54,988 nucleotides of DNA, from the NCBI GenBank assembly GCA_020722575.1, contig DYKN01000003.1, positions 1 to 54,988 on the forward strand. Reading direction: 5' to 3'. Positions 28,201 through 36,764 of the stretch are shown here, one piece after another. The DNA is from Rikenella microfusus (lineage in GTDB: Bacteria > Bacteroidota > Bacteroidia > Bacteroidales > VadinHA17). The notes below the pieces were generated by a model. It was not told the origin of the DNA. It searched no databases and saw only the letters and a program-made list of their open reading frames with translations. Every line of letters begins with the position of its first letter. Within the stretch, counting starts at the first letter, position 1. The position numbers were made by a program, and so were the translations under genes.

Positions 28201-28370
28201 TTACCGCAACCATGATTTCCTATAACTGCAACAAACCTGTTGCTCAGAAGCTTTGTCAGAATTTCACGAGTTTCCGTTTCCCTTCCGAAGAAGAACTTTT
28301 TTTCTTCGGTGGAAAACGGTCTGAGTCCTGGAAAAGTCACCTGATAAGCAGAAAATTTCTTACTGGTCAT
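25296..28370 (-). CDS. STAND-type NTPase with membrane anchor and WD40 repeats
   Basis: A 1024 aa protein of four parts. (1) Residues about 13-400: a novel-STAND (nSTAND1-like) NTPase starting FPGLRPFSTEEKKFFFGRE, with Walker A GNHGCGKTS at 51-59 (Cys and Asn where Ser/Pro are usual) and Walker B LIVVDQFEELF at about 143-153, then helical winged-helix-like sequence. (2) One transmembrane helix at about 492-512. (3) A charged coiled coil, about 520-640, rich in Glu, Lys and Ala. (4) Seven or so WD40-type blades, about 690-990 (SGADGKVLKWD, SAAIDGKVLKWDL, TGYSDGSLELWD, TAASDGTLKLWDL). The C-terminus DEWYNYVGKDTEYEKTC is typical of Bacteroidota proteins of this type. STAND proteins act as signal-triggered switches; the trigger and output are unknown. 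It stands alone between gpmI and aroK. Confidence 0.85.
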   Translation of the reverse strand: MTSKKFSAYQVTFPGLRPFSTEEKKFFFGRETETREILTKLLSNRFVAVIGNHGCGKTSVINCGVLPGLMEKEEIEGTKWKVIYLTPGNNPLGNLAEAIAAKSGKTENVDSLKISITDVLRSNPDSLSMILNDLIVRNREKILIVVDQFEELFRYNQITTVKDAGNEAKVFVNLVMNAVEQEHVPIYLVVSLDSDFISECTVFYRFTQSIIINRSSVLISYFDRELLRTIIEKQTAEAGFKLEPGFAEAVAGEAEEKNMSLPVVQHALMSSLVYYRKSGDSGRPVSLSDLKAAGGLTGAINKWCEEIYSNLSERQKYACEMIFRTITFKGPGSIRIRRPTSFGLIKSITNLPINELHDLIKILSDPEAGLLKCTGNPSENECMVDVSYEPVFNMWERLKGWIDRESESADTYLKLVEKSQLYYDGKSELLKKPELDLYINWRNTQKPILQWAVRYHPAFEKAMEFLRASEEEQKQREEKEKTEKKKRSIFRRFFILSLGLTAMVLAVIAIILSHNHRIKDRALQRTELEKEAANSAARALLEKKLLADSLAEVALLKADEALKQKREEERKKLEAIINARDALKQKEYFRHKADSTVIALAEAETNVKKAIADHNEAKRLKMITTAKSLTVKSLQFNGQKDLQTLLAYQGYIFNKRYGGNTNDPEIYNGLYNIARQYGNVNYRVMSGHGAGIKSLVFVPGSNEFYTSGADGKVLKWDIAGGRQNIQAIYSGTDIITVLSLSPDADWLACGTENSIIRMIPLKSGIEQQYVLEGHNGKINSIVFSYDGKYLYSAAIDGKVLKWDLSARTSVDVITGDLKIDRIDISSNGKFLAGLTTDGKALVWDTKSGKNLFRIEKPDKNIRIIRFKPSEDIIATGYSDGSLELWDIGKEKLLTEIKAHDVDVNNIEFNVPFSQMATAASDGTLKLWDLNDLRIFPVTFNDNEDMVVTIAFSSDGHLLVACTAGSTNNIVVRPSSADLLAENICKLVTRNLTPDEWYNYVGKDTEYEKTCSEKELNIKVKVLKQ

Positions 28371-28443
28371 ATATTTATGGTATGGTATTGTCTATCTATA
28401 TCAATGTCGCCTTAAATTTCAAAATTAACAGTTCTAATGGAAT

Positions 28444-28451
28444 CAAATATA
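28444..28451 (-). promoter_or_regulatory. Possible -7 box for the STAND gene
   Basis: Minus-strand TATATTTG matches TAnnTTTG, 74 bp before the ATG; no -33 box is apparent. Confidence 0.3.
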
Positions 28452-28510
28452 GAAATTGTCATTGGTTAAGCATATATTATAACGAATAATATAAAGCTAT
28501 TTATTATTTT

Positions 28511-29041
28511 TCATTTTTTAAACTCTAAAATTGCCGATAAAAGCTGATCAACATCTGGGTTCAGGCCATTTATTTTCAGGTGTGCCTGGTTGTAATATTT
28601 TTCGCGTTCTTTAAGTTTTTGTTCAATGAAGTTCAGTATCTTTTCTTCCGGAATATTTTTTAAAAGAGGCCTCTCAGTATTGTCGGTTTCCAGCCTTTGC
28701 ATGATCTGCAGGGGGATAAGTTCAAGGTACACTACTATTCCTGCAGAGAGCATATAATCAATATTCCCATGGTAACAGGGAGCACCTCCTCCGGTTGCAA
28801 TAACCGAATTAACTGCCGGATTCAGTTCACGCAAAGCAATTGCCTCAACTTTCCTGAAATATTCTTCACCAGAATGGGAAAATATTTCAGGTATTGTTTT
28901 ACCTTCTTTTTTTTCTATTTCACTGTCAAGATCAAAGAAATGCCAACCGGCAAGTGAAGCAAGCTTCTTCCCTGTAGTGGTTTTGCCGGAGCCCATAAAA
29001 CCTATCAGATATACTCTGTAATTCAAAGTCTTACAGTTCAA
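28511..29041 (-). CDS. aroK: Shikimate kinase
   Basis: Phosphorylates shikimate in the aromatic amino acid pathway. The 176 aa protein has the P-loop GFMGSGKTT at residues 14-22, the shikimate-binding DLDSEIEKKEG (Asp37, Asp39), an Arg in EEYFRKVEAIALREL, and the ATGGGAPC loop. The LID region contains TDNTERPLL with the conserved Arg. The start overlaps the end of the topoisomerase subunit A gene by 11 bp, so it belongs to the same minus-strand unit. Confidence 0.94.
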   Translation of the reverse strand: MNCKTLNYRVYLIGFMGSGKTTTGKKLASLAGWHFFDLDSEIEKKEGKTIPEIFSHSGEEYFRKVEAIALRELNPAVNSVIATGGGAPCYHGNIDYMLSAGIVVYLELIPLQIMQRLETDNTERPLLKNIPEEKILNFIEQKLKEREKYYNQAHLKINGLNPDVDQLLSAILEFKK

Positions 29042-31670
29042 GTTTCATCTGTGCAGGATTGGACCTGATTTCATGAACCGCAGGTTTCTCTTCATTTTTT
29101 TCATCAGGTTCCTTAAACTCAGTAGTCTCTTTTTTGACAACTGGTTCAAGTTCCTTTATGTTTTCAACTATATACTGCGTCAACCTTTTACCTTTTGCCC
29201 TGTAACTTTTTACTCCGATAAATCTTTCAACTTCAACTATTTCGTTTTTCCTTTTACTGTGTTTCCCTCCGAATCTTATCTCAAATCTGGGATATTCAAC
29301 TTCTGTAATACTCACAAGCTTTGATTCGGGATTTTCACCAATGAAACTGAGAGGTTTCTCAGTATATTCTACCATAAAACGTTTGACATAATAATATTTC
29401 ATGTCAGCATCCCAGTATATGGCTGAATATACTGTCTCTGGCCTTAATTTTTCAATCAGAAGTATGTTGTCTTCATAATGGTTTGAAAGATCAAAATTTG
29501 TGGTTCTGAAAGTGCCGTTTTTGGTTATTACAAGTATTCTGTCATCACCGGCAAATTCACCGAGGAGTTTTCCTCTGCCGTCGGCATTCAGTCTCAAAAC
29601 TGTGTCGTCGAACCATATCTTTCTGCCACCGAGTGTCGAGATACCTTTCTCTTTAAGAGAAACCTTCAATACAGGTAATTTTGTAACAATATTTCCTATT
29701 GAATTTTTACCTTTTATTGTAAGTTTTCCGAAATCAAACTCAATAACCGTTTTTTTGAGCCGCGGCCTTGGTTTGTGAAAGACTTTGACCATTTCAGCCT
29801 CTCCGTTCGGATTGGCACTAATGTACAAAATTCGGCTGCCCTGTTTACCCCTTGTCAGATTATACTCTCTGTCGCGCGTAATTCCGGTTATTGCACATCT
29901 TTTGGCCAGCAGTGGCCCATCTTTCCCATCCTGATAAATAATATTATATATAGTCCTTTCATCATTTTTATGAAATATTCCTGCATAAATAATATCCTGA
30001 CCTACAAATACTTTTTCCGCCACCTTTGTAATCAGATACGTACCATTTCTGTGTATTACGATAATATCGTCAATATCAGAACATTCGCATACAAACTCAT
30101 CCTTCTTAAGTGAGGTTCCGATAAAACCTTCCCGGTAATTGACATAAAGTTTTGCATTATCGGCAACAACTTTAACTGCCTCAATGGAATCAAAATTTCT
30201 TATCTCTGTTTTCCTTTCCCTCCCTTTGCCGTATTTCTTTTTTATCTGACGGAAATAGTTAATGGTGTAGGGAATAATATTCTGCAAATGGTTTCTGACC
30301 TCTTCCAGTTCGTTTTCAATCTTCTTAATATGTTCAGAAGCCTTTACAGAATCATAACGGGATATTCTTTTTATTTTTATTTCAGTAAGCCTGACAATAT
30401 CTTCATATGTAATTTCTCTGTTAAAATTCAATTTGTAGGGTTCCAGACCTTTTTCTATGGTTTCGACTATCGATTCCCATGTTTCACAATCTTCGATGTC
30501 GCGGTATATTTTCTTTTCAATGAATATTTTTTCAAGTGACATCGTATGCCACTCTTCAAGCAATTCCTGTTTTCTGATGGTCAGTTCAGCTTTCAGTAAT
30601 TCCACGGTATGATCGACCGAGTGCCTCAGCATTTCGCTAACGCCCATGAATGAGGGTTTTCTCTCGGAAATAACACATGAGTTCGGGGAAATAGAATATT
30701 CACAGTCAGTAAGGGCATATAGGGCATCAATAGTTTTATCGGGTGAAACACCTGGCATGAGGTGGATGACTATTTCTACACTGGCAGCGGTATTGTCATC
30801 AATTTTGCGGATTTTTATTTTACCGCTTTCGCTGGCCTTAATAATGGAATCAATAAGTGTCGTTGTGGTTTTTCCGTATGGTATTTCTTTAATTATCAGG
30901 GTTTTTTTATCGAGCTTTTCAATTCTGGCTCTTATTTTTACCACCCCTCCGCGCTGACCGTCATTGTATTTTGATACATCTACCATACCTCCTGTGGGAA
31001 AGTCGGGGTAGATCACAAAATCTTTGCCCATGAGGTAGTTCACCGCGGCATCTATCAGTTCATTGAAGTTATGGGGTAAAATCTTTGAAGCAAGGCCTAC
31101 AGCAATACCTTCGGTTCCAAGTGCAAGAAGCAGGGGAAATTTTACCGGCAGGGTCACCGGTTCCTTATTTCGGCCATCATAAGAAAGTTTCCATTCCGTT
31201 GTTTTCGGGTTAAAGAGTACTTCAAGAGCAAATTTCGATAGCCTTGCCTCAATATATCTCGGTGCGGCTGCGCTGTCACCGGTAAATATATTACCCCAGT
31301 TACCCTGTGTATCTATCAAAAGTTCTTTCTGACCGAGTTGAACAAGTGCATCTCCTATTGAGGCATCTCCATGCGGATGAAACTGCATTGTATGTCCGAT
31401 GATGTTTGCCACCTTGTGATACCTGCCATCATCCATTCTTCTCATCGAGTAAAGAATTCTTCGCTGCACAGGTTTTAAGCCGTCGAGAAGGTGAGGCACA
31501 GCTCTTTCAAGGATTACATAAGATGCATAATCGAGGAACCAATCGCGATACATCCCCGACAGAGCAGTAACCGAATGCAAAGCCGACATACCTGCCGCTT
31601 CTCCGCCGAGAAACTCAGCCCCCTCTTCTTCAGAACCTGTCATCTCTTCATATTCCAGTTCTTCTTCCAT
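29031..31670 (-). CDS. parC: DNA topoisomerase IV subunit A
   Basis: The DNA breakage-reunion subunit of a type IIA topoisomerase that unlinks daughter chromosomes. The 879 aa protein has the N-terminal ILERAVPHLLDGLKPVQRR, the HTMQFHPHGDAS segment, and the catalytic tyrosine in AAPRYIEARLS (Tyr139). The C-terminal domain forms pinwheel-like repeats but lacks a GyrA box (QRRGGKG-like), favouring ParC over GyrA. An acidic extension at both ends is seen in Bacteroidota ParC. Its partner gene lies 18 bp upstream. Confidence 0.9.
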   Translation of the reverse strand: MEEELEYEEMTGSEEEGAEFLGGEAAGMSALHSVTALSGMYRDWFLDYASYVILERAVPHLLDGLKPVQRRILYSMRRMDDGRYHKVANIIGHTMQFHPHGDASIGDALVQLGQKELLIDTQGNWGNIFTGDSAAAPRYIEARLSKFALEVLFNPKTTEWKLSYDGRNKEPVTLPVKFPLLLALGTEGIAVGLASKILPHNFNELIDAAVNYLMGKDFVIYPDFPTGGMVDVSKYNDGQRGGVVKIRARIEKLDKKTLIIKEIPYGKTTTTLIDSIIKASESGKIKIRKIDDNTAASVEIVIHLMPGVSPDKTIDALYALTDCEYSISPNSCVISERKPSFMGVSEMLRHSVDHTVELLKAELTIRKQELLEEWHTMSLEKIFIEKKIYRDIEDCETWESIVETIEKGLEPYKLNFNREITYEDIVRLTEIKIKRISRYDSVKASEHIKKIENELEEVRNHLQNIIPYTINYFRQIKKKYGKGRERKTEIRNFDSIEAVKVVADNAKLYVNYREGFIGTSLKKDEFVCECSDIDDIIVIHRNGTYLITKVAEKVFVGQDIIYAGIFHKNDERTIYNIIYQDGKDGPLLAKRCAITGITRDREYNLTRGKQGSRILYISANPNGEAEMVKVFHKPRPRLKKTVIEFDFGKLTIKGKNSIGNIVTKLPVLKVSLKEKGISTLGGRKIWFDDTVLRLNADGRGKLLGEFAGDDRILVITKNGTFRTTNFDLSNHYEDNILLIEKLRPETVYSAIYWDADMKYYYVKRFMVEYTEKPLSFIGENPESKLVSITEVEYPRFEIRFGGKHSKRKNEIVEVERFIGVKSYRAKGKRLTQYIVENIKELEPVVKKETTEFKEPDEKNEEKPAVHEIRSNPAQMKLEL

Positions 31671-31688
31671 ATTTCACACCCTTAATAA

Positions 31689-33536
31689 CTATTGTTCCTC
31701 TTCAATAATATCTTCCTCCACCCGCAGGTTATCAATAATAAATTCCTGCCTCTCCGGAGTATTTTTCCCCATATAAAACTCAAGGAATCCGTTAAGAGAA
31801 TCATTTTTCTTCATCCTAACCGGTTCAAGTCGCATATCTTTCCCGATGAAATGACGAAACTCATCGGGAGAAATCTCTCCCAATCCCTTGAATCTTGTAA
31901 TCTCAGGATTTGGGCCCAGATCTTTTATTGCCTGTTTCTTCTCCTCCTCGTTGTAACAGTATCTGGTTTCTTTGTTGTTCCTTACCCTGAAAAGCGGGGT
32001 TTGAAGTATGTAAAGATGTCCTTTCCTAATCAGCTCGGGGAAGAATTGGACAAAGAAGGTGAGAAGAAGAAGCCTTATATGCATTCCGTCAACATCAGCA
32101 TCGGTGGCGATGACGATATTGTTGTATCTCAGGTTTTCGATTCCGTCCTCAATGTTAAGTGCAGCCTGTAGAAGGTTGAACTCCTCATTTTCATAAACTA
32201 TTTTTTTAGTCAGTCCGAAGGTATTCAGTGGTTTGCCTCTGAGACTGAAAACAGCCTGTGTTTCTACGTTGCGCGACTTGGTTATTGAACCGCTGGCCGA
32301 ATCACCTTCGGTAATAAACAACGTAGAATCGAGATTGTTTGGTTCATTTGAGTTATAATGCACCCTGCAATCTCTCAACTTACGGTTGTGCAGGCTCACC
32401 TTTTTCGCCCTCTCCCTTGCAAGCTTCTGGATTGATGAAATAGCCTTCCTCTCCTTTTCTGCATCCTGAATCTTTTTTAGAAGAATTCTGGCTGTTTCTG
32501 AATTCTTATGAAGATAATCATCAAGATTCTTTTTGACGAATTCCATAACGAAATTCCTGACCGAGGGCCCTCCGGGTGCAATATCTTTCGACCCCAGTTT
32601 CGTTTTTGTCTGTGATTCGAAGATAGGTTCTTCAATCTTAACACTAATTGCGGCAATTATTGAAGCTCTAATATCTGTAGGATCAAAGTCTTTTTTATAA
32701 AAATCCCTGATAGTTCTGACAACAGCTTCTTTGAAGGCGGCCAGATGAGTACCTCCCTGCGTGGTGTGCTGCCCGTTGACAAAACTATAATATTCCTCGC
32801 CATACTGTAACCCATGAGTGAAAGCCACTTCAATGTCTTCACCGGTAAGATGAATAATAGGATAAAGGCCTTCCTTGCTCATGCTGTCGGTAAGCAAATC
32901 AACAAGCCCGTTTTTTGAGAAGAGCCTGTTACCGTTAAAATTTATTACCAGGCCTGAGTTGAGATACACATAGTTCCTGAGCAAGTTCTCAACATATTCT
33001 GAGATATAGTGGTAATTTCCGAACAATTCCGTATCAGGCTGGAAAATGACCTCGGTACCGGTTTCCTCATCACATGGTTCAAGCGGTGCATCTTTCAAAA
33101 GATTGCCATGTGCAAACTCAAGTACCTTTACTTTCCCATCACGTACCGATCGTATGATAAATTTGCTCGAGAGGGCATTAACAGCTTTCACTCCAATTCC
33201 GTTGAGTCCCACACTCTTTTTAAAGGCCTTTGAATCATATTTGGCACCTGTGTTCATCCTTGAAACGGCATCAAGAACCTTTCCAAGCGGGACACCCCGC
33301 CCGTAATCCCTCACCCTTACCTCCCTGTCGGTAATGGTAATATCTATCCTCTTGCCAAAACCCATCATGTGCTCATCAACAGAGTTGTCAACAACTTCCT
33401 TGAGAAGTACGTAAATACCATCATCCTGTGATGAACCATCACCCAGCTTACCAATATACATCCCGGGCCTTAACCTTATGTGCTCCCTCCACTCAAGAGT
33501 CCTGATGTGTTCCTCTGTATATCCCGACATCATCAT
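31689..33536 (-). CDS. parE: DNA topoisomerase IV subunit B
   Basis: The ATPase subunit partnering the gene downstream. The 615 aa protein begins with the GHKL ATPase ([51 protein letters not shown]), then the transducer with the ATP lysine [10 protein letters not shown]. The TOPRIM domain has the metal glutamate in [13 protein letters not shown] and [12 protein letters not shown]. Three Met codons stand in a row at the start; I use the first. It lacks the insertion found in many GyrB proteins, and its neighbour is ParC-like, so parE is the better name. Confidence 0.9.
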   Translation of the reverse strand: MMMSGYTEEHIRTLEWREHIRLRPGMYIGKLGDGSSQDDGIYVLLKEVVDNSVDEHMMGFGKRIDITITDREVRVRDYGRGVPLGKVLDAVSRMNTGAKYDSKAFKKSVGLNGIGVKAVNALSSKFIIRSVRDGKVKVLEFAHGNLLKDAPLEPCDEETGTEVIFQPDTELFGNYHYISEYVENLLRNYVYLNSGLVINFNGNRLFSKNGLVDLLTDSMSKEGLYPIIHLTGEDIEVAFTHGLQYGEEYYSFVNGQHTTQGGTHLAAFKEAVVRTIRDFYKKDFDPTDIRASIIAAISVKIEEPIFESQTKTKLGSKDIAPGGPSVRNFVMEFVKKNLDDYLHKNSETARILLKKIQDAEKERKAISSIQKLARERAKKVSLHNRKLRDCRVHYNSNEPNNLDSTLFITEGDSASGSITKSRNVETQAVFSLRGKPLNTFGLTKKIVYENEEFNLLQAALNIEDGIENLRYNNIVIATDADVDGMHIRLLLLTFFVQFFPELIRKGHLYILQTPLFRVRNNKETRYCYNEEEKKQAIKDLGPNPEITRFKGLGEISPDEFRHFIGKDMRLEPVRMKKNDSLNGFLEFYMGKNTPERQEFIIDNLRVEEDIIEEEQ

Positions 33537-33552
33537 TTATAAAAATTTTGCG

Positions 33553-33560
33553 CAAATATA
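33553..33560 (-). promoter_or_regulatory. Possible -7 box for parE
   Basis: Minus-strand TATATTTG, 17 bp upstream of the parE ATG. No -33 box is apparent. The rest of the 33.56-33.70 kb gap is AT-rich without a gene. Confidence 0.35.
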
Positions 33561-33701
33561 ATCATTATGGAAAGGCCCTCCCGACCTTTTTTTTAACAAT
33601 TGAGGGTTAATTATGACCAGTTTATTAACCACCAACTAATTGTCGGGCTAATTATGTTGAAAGAGATTAAGAAAAAACATATGAAATTCTTAACATAACC
33701 A

Positions 33702-34490
33702 CTAACAGGATCTTTTAAGAATCATTGCAACAACTTTCAAAACCGAGTTTTTTCTGTAATAATCTGTATGGGTGAGATCAAAATCCCAGACCCATTCTTC
33801 CCTGTATTCTGCATCGGGAAGTTGAACAACAACCGTTTTCTCCCCATATTCAATTCCATCCCTCTCCAGATAAATTTCTTCAACATCAGTAATCAGAACT
33901 GAGCTGTAATTTTTAAGCATATTAATATGCTTTGCCTGTATTTCACTCCGTAATCTGAGAATATCTTCTTCAGAAAACGATGATTTTCTTTTCAGGATTT
34001 TCAAAGGAAGAACATCAAGCTGACTTAACAGATTTAGCGAGACCATCAGTCCTGGATCACCCTCTGGAAAATATTCCGGTATATTGATGGATTCAGGCGA
34101 CTGAAGTTTTCTGTAAAACGGCAGAGTGCCTGCTTTCTTCCATATTTCCTCAATTAATCCACCGGTCAGATCATCTTCCAGAAGCCTTACCATACGGTTT
34201 CCTTCAAGTTGCTTCTTCACATCAGGAGGATGAACAAGGTCTATAAGTGTAATATTTAAGCCTTTTTCCATAAGCTCGGCAAGGGGAAAATCGAGCAGCC
34301 AGCCACTACCCAGCACAGTGACTTTTTCCGGTTTAATACGTTCAACTGCTTTCAAAATGAATGAACGGCATTTTGCCAGATGGTCATCCCAACCTCCTTT
34401 CTGCTTTATATATCTGTAAATCAGCCCTTCCTGATAGGAGTAATATCCAAACTTATATAAAATTCTTCTATATGATTCACTGAATGCCAC
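33702..34490 (-). CDS. Rossmann-fold, methyltransferase-like protein of unknown function
   Basis: A 262 aa cytoplasmic protein. Residues about 56-80 (VTVLGSGWLLDFPLAELMEKG then ITLIDLVHPPDV) look like motif I and the acidic end of strand 2 of class I SAM-dependent methyltransferases. The sequence after that has no recognisable catalytic motif. The C-terminus (EEWVWDFDLTHTDYYRKNSVLKVVAMIL) is well structured. It overlaps plsC by 14 bp and ends the plsC-lplA unit, so a lipid- or envelope-linked role is possible but not shown. Confidence 0.55.
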   Translation of the reverse strand: MAFSESYRRILYKFGYYSYQEGLIYRYIKQKGGWDDHLAKCRSFILKAVERIKPEKVTVLGSGWLLDFPLAELMEKGLNITLIDLVHPPDVKKQLEGNRMVRLLEDDLTGGLIEEIWKKAGTLPFYRKLQSPESINIPEYFPEGDPGLMVSLNLLSQLDVLPLKILKRKSSFSEEDILRLRSEIQAKHINMLKNYSSVLITDVEEIYLERDGIEYGEKTVVVQLPDAEYREEWVWDFDLTHTDYYRKNSVLKVVAMILKRSC

Positions 34491-35220
34491 TTCTTATCTT
34501 TTTCAGTTCTCCAGAAATCAGTGTTCTGAATTTTTCTGCCAGTTCTTCAGGGCTCGAAGTCCCGAACATGCCGGGAAAGACAGGATCAAGCACCCGTATT
34601 ATAACATATTCGACAGGATAAAGTATTTTCGAATGTTTCGGAAGCATTTTCCAGGTGCCATCAAGAACAACCGGCAATATTGGTTTATCGGTCATCATAG
34701 CCAGTTCAAATGCTCCTTTTTTGAAAGGTCCTATCTCGCCGCCAACCGATCTAGTTCCTTCAGGGAAGATCATGATCGAAATACCTTTTCTAAGCACCTC
34801 CACCGAAGATTTCATCATAACTGCCTTGCTTTCGCTGTTACCTCTTTCAATAGTTATATAACCTGCCATCTTCAGATACCATCCAATTCCTGGTACCCTT
34901 GTATTCTCTATTTTTGATATCCATTTGAAGTCTGTTTTAAGTCGGTAAAGTGCAAGAATATCGAGTGCCGACTGATGATTCGATATGATTACATAAGCCT
35001 GATCTTTTTTTATCCTGTCGCACCCTTCTACTTTGAATTTCCCTGCAGGGAAAAGCCCTGTAATCACAATCGATTGAAAAGCAAGCCACCGGTGAAAAAT
35101 TATTCTGTTTTCATCGAAAGGCCAGACTAAGAACCAGAGAATAAAAGAGAATGGGAGCAATATTATGGCAAATGATGCACTGGCAAGCCACAGCAATCCA
35201 GAAATCAAATATCTTCTCAT
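34477..35220 (-). CDS. plsC: 1-acyl-sn-glycerol-3-phosphate acyltransferase
   Basis: Adds the second acyl chain to lysophosphatidic acid, making phosphatidic acid at the membrane. The 247 aa protein has an N-terminal hydrophobic segment (residues about 7-33) and acyltransferase block I NHQSALD (81-87, with the catalytic His82 and Asp87). Block III FPEGTRSVGGEIGPFKKGAF and a later ILPVVLDGTWKMLPK follow. The start shares one base with the lipoate ligase stop (TGATG), and its end overlaps the next gene by 14 bp, so the three are coupled. Confidence 0.92.
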   Translation of the reverse strand: MRRYLISGLLWLASASFAIILLPFSFILWFLVWPFDENRIIFHRWLAFQSIVITGLFPAGKFKVEGCDRIKKDQAYVIISNHQSALDILALYRLKTDFKWISKIENTRVPGIGWYLKMAGYITIERGNSESKAVMMKSSVEVLRKGISIMIFPEGTRSVGGEIGPFKKGAFELAMMTDKPILPVVLDGTWKMLPKHSKILYPVEYVIIRVLDPVFPGMFGTSSPEELAEKFRTLISGELKKIRSGIQ

Positions 35221-36170
35221 CAGAAAAATCTGATTATAATCGAATTATCAATATTGGCAAATTTTCCGCATAAAATTTTCTTAATATCCTCATACATATG
35301 ACGGCAGCCAATCAACTCCTTACCGGCCACTGACATTTCATTACTGCCTTCAATATTGCATTTCCAGATTATTCCATCTCTTACATACATATTGACGCTG
35401 TGAGGTATTCCATCCCATTCAAATGAGCTATTGAACTCATAGGCTGGCGATAATCCGTAATTCCATTCCCATGTCCGGTATTTTGAATCTGAAAGGGAGG
35501 TTATTTCAGCTATTGCTTCACCGGTAAGTTCAAAAGTACCTGTTATCTTAAAATAATCAACCATGAACTCAAACAGTTTTTCAGCAAGTTTATCGATACT
35601 TTCGATACCTTTTATCTTGCCTTTAAGATTTATTACATTGCTTCTGTTCGATTCCACAGCCTTTGTATTATAGAAAACACTCCTTTCTCTTATTAGTCTT
35701 TTCATGGTTTCCAGTGAGGTGTTAAACAGAAGTGTGCCGTGATGTAACACCCTTTCTCTGTAAACATGTTCGGCATTGCCTGATATTTTAAAGCCCTCAA
35801 CCGTAATATCACTTTTACCGCTAAAAACTGCAGGTATACCGTATTGGTTAAGAAATTCAATAATGGGTTTTGTATAAAAAGCAAAATCAACCTGCATTCC
35901 TGCTTCTGAATTTCTAATAAATGAAAAATTCAGATTACCTCTGTCGTGGTAAACTGTACCACCGCCTGAAATTCTTCTAATTACCGGAATATCGAGGTTA
36001 TATGCTTCGAAAACATTGGTTTCGAGGTAAATAACCTGATGCCGGCCAACCATCACAGAAGGATTATTGGTATAAATAAAGCAGGATTCTTCTTCTCCTT
36101 TGTGGAGAAGGTAATCTTCCAGCGCAAGGTTGAAGAAAGGGTCGTTTGTATTAAGAAGTGCCCCTGTCAT
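35220..36170 (-). CDS. lplA: Lipoate-protein ligase A family enzyme
   Basis: Attaches free lipoate, via lipoyl-AMP, to the E2 and GcvH lipoyl domains. The 316 aa protein has the biotin/lipoate ligase fold: NNPSVMVGRHQ (residues 36-45), VIRRISGGGTVYHDRGNLNFS (63-83), and the adenylate-binding lysine in GFKISGNAEH (Lys128). A C-terminal accessory domain carries DGIIWKCNIEG. The window also has lipA and lipB, so the cell can both make and salvage lipoate. Confidence 0.9.
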   Translation of the reverse strand: MTGALLNTNDPFFNLALEDYLLHKGEEESCFIYTNNPSVMVGRHQVIYLETNVFEAYNLDIPVIRRISGGGTVYHDRGNLNFSFIRNSEAGMQVDFAFYTKPIIEFLNQYGIPAVFSGKSDITVEGFKISGNAEHVYRERVLHHGTLLFNTSLETMKRLIRERSVFYNTKAVESNRSNVINLKGKIKGIESIDKLAEKLFEFMVDYFKITGTFELTGEAIAEITSLSDSKYRTWEWNYGLSPAYEFNSSFEWDGIPHSVNMYVRDGIIWKCNIEGSNEMSVAGKELIGCRHMYEDIKKILCGKFANIDNSIIIRFF

Positions 36171-36184
36171 TTATTTACGGCTTC

Positions 36185-36760
36185 TTATTCATTTTTCGGA
36201 ACATTCTGTTTTTTCAAATAACATTTGGAGACATAATTATACAGGAAAACGGTGAACCATCCGATAAGTGCTCCGAGGAAAGAGCCTGCGATGACATCTC
36301 CCGGGTAATGGACTCCAAGGTAAATTCTGCTGTAACCTACAATTAATGCCCAGAATAGGATTACGGCTGAATACCATCTACTTTTCAGCAGAAGAAGGCT
36401 GAAAACCGCAACCATAAATGAATTGGAGGCATGTGATGACACGAAGCCGTACATCCCTCCGCATTTTCCTTTAACAGTATGTACCCTGCCCTCAAGTTCT
36501 TTCTCGTGGCATGGACGGGGTCTTTTGACACTGTTTTTAACGGCTACCGAAAGTTGGTCGCTCATAGTAACTGCCAGCACAACAAAAAGAAGGATTATTA
36601 AGAGTTTCTTCCTGTATTTAAGCCACAAAGCCCAGATAATCGCCAGGTACAAAGGTATCCATGTCACTCTGCCACTTATTATGTACATCACCTGATCCCA
36701 GAAATGGGAATGCCATCCATTAAGAGTGAGAAAAAGTTGTTGATCGAGATTTTCGAGCAT
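36185..36760 (-). CDS. PAP2-family membrane phosphatase
   Basis: A membrane phosphatase, probably acting on undecaprenyl pyrophosphate or phosphatidic acid type lipids at the outer face of the inner membrane. The three PAP2 signatures are present: KNSVKRPRPCHEKEL, SSHASNSF (Ser in place of Pro), and GYSRIYLGVHYPGDV with the catalytic His and Asp. Several transmembrane helices are evident. I start at the ATG at 36760 (MLENLDQQLFLTLN), 4 bp after the obg stop; the longer frame reaches back into obg. Length 191 aa. Confidence 0.88.
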   Translation of the reverse strand: MLENLDQQLFLTLNGWHSHFWDQVMYIISGRVTWIPLYLAIIWALWLKYRKKLLIILLFVVLAVTMSDQLSVAVKNSVKRPRPCHEKELEGRVHTVKGKCGGMYGFVSSHASNSFMVAVFSLLLLKSRWYSAVILFWALIVGYSRIYLGVHYPGDVIAGSFLGALIGWFTVFLYNYVSKCYLKKQNVPKNE

Positions 36761-36764
36761 ATTT

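Noticed and set aside
25296..28370. Calling the STAND/WD40 protein an antiphage Avs-type protein
   Set aside because: No effector domain, no defence genes around it, and a membrane helix in the middle; the family also has non-defence members.
29031..33536. Naming the topoisomerase pair gyrA/gyrB
   Set aside because: The A subunit lacks a GyrA box and the lengths fit Bacteroidota topoisomerase IV; the pair is adjacent, as usual for parE-parC.
33569..33595. Hairpin followed by a T run upstream of parE
   Set aside because: The stem is only five base pairs with a long loop, and no plus-strand gene precedes it, so a terminator is not supported.
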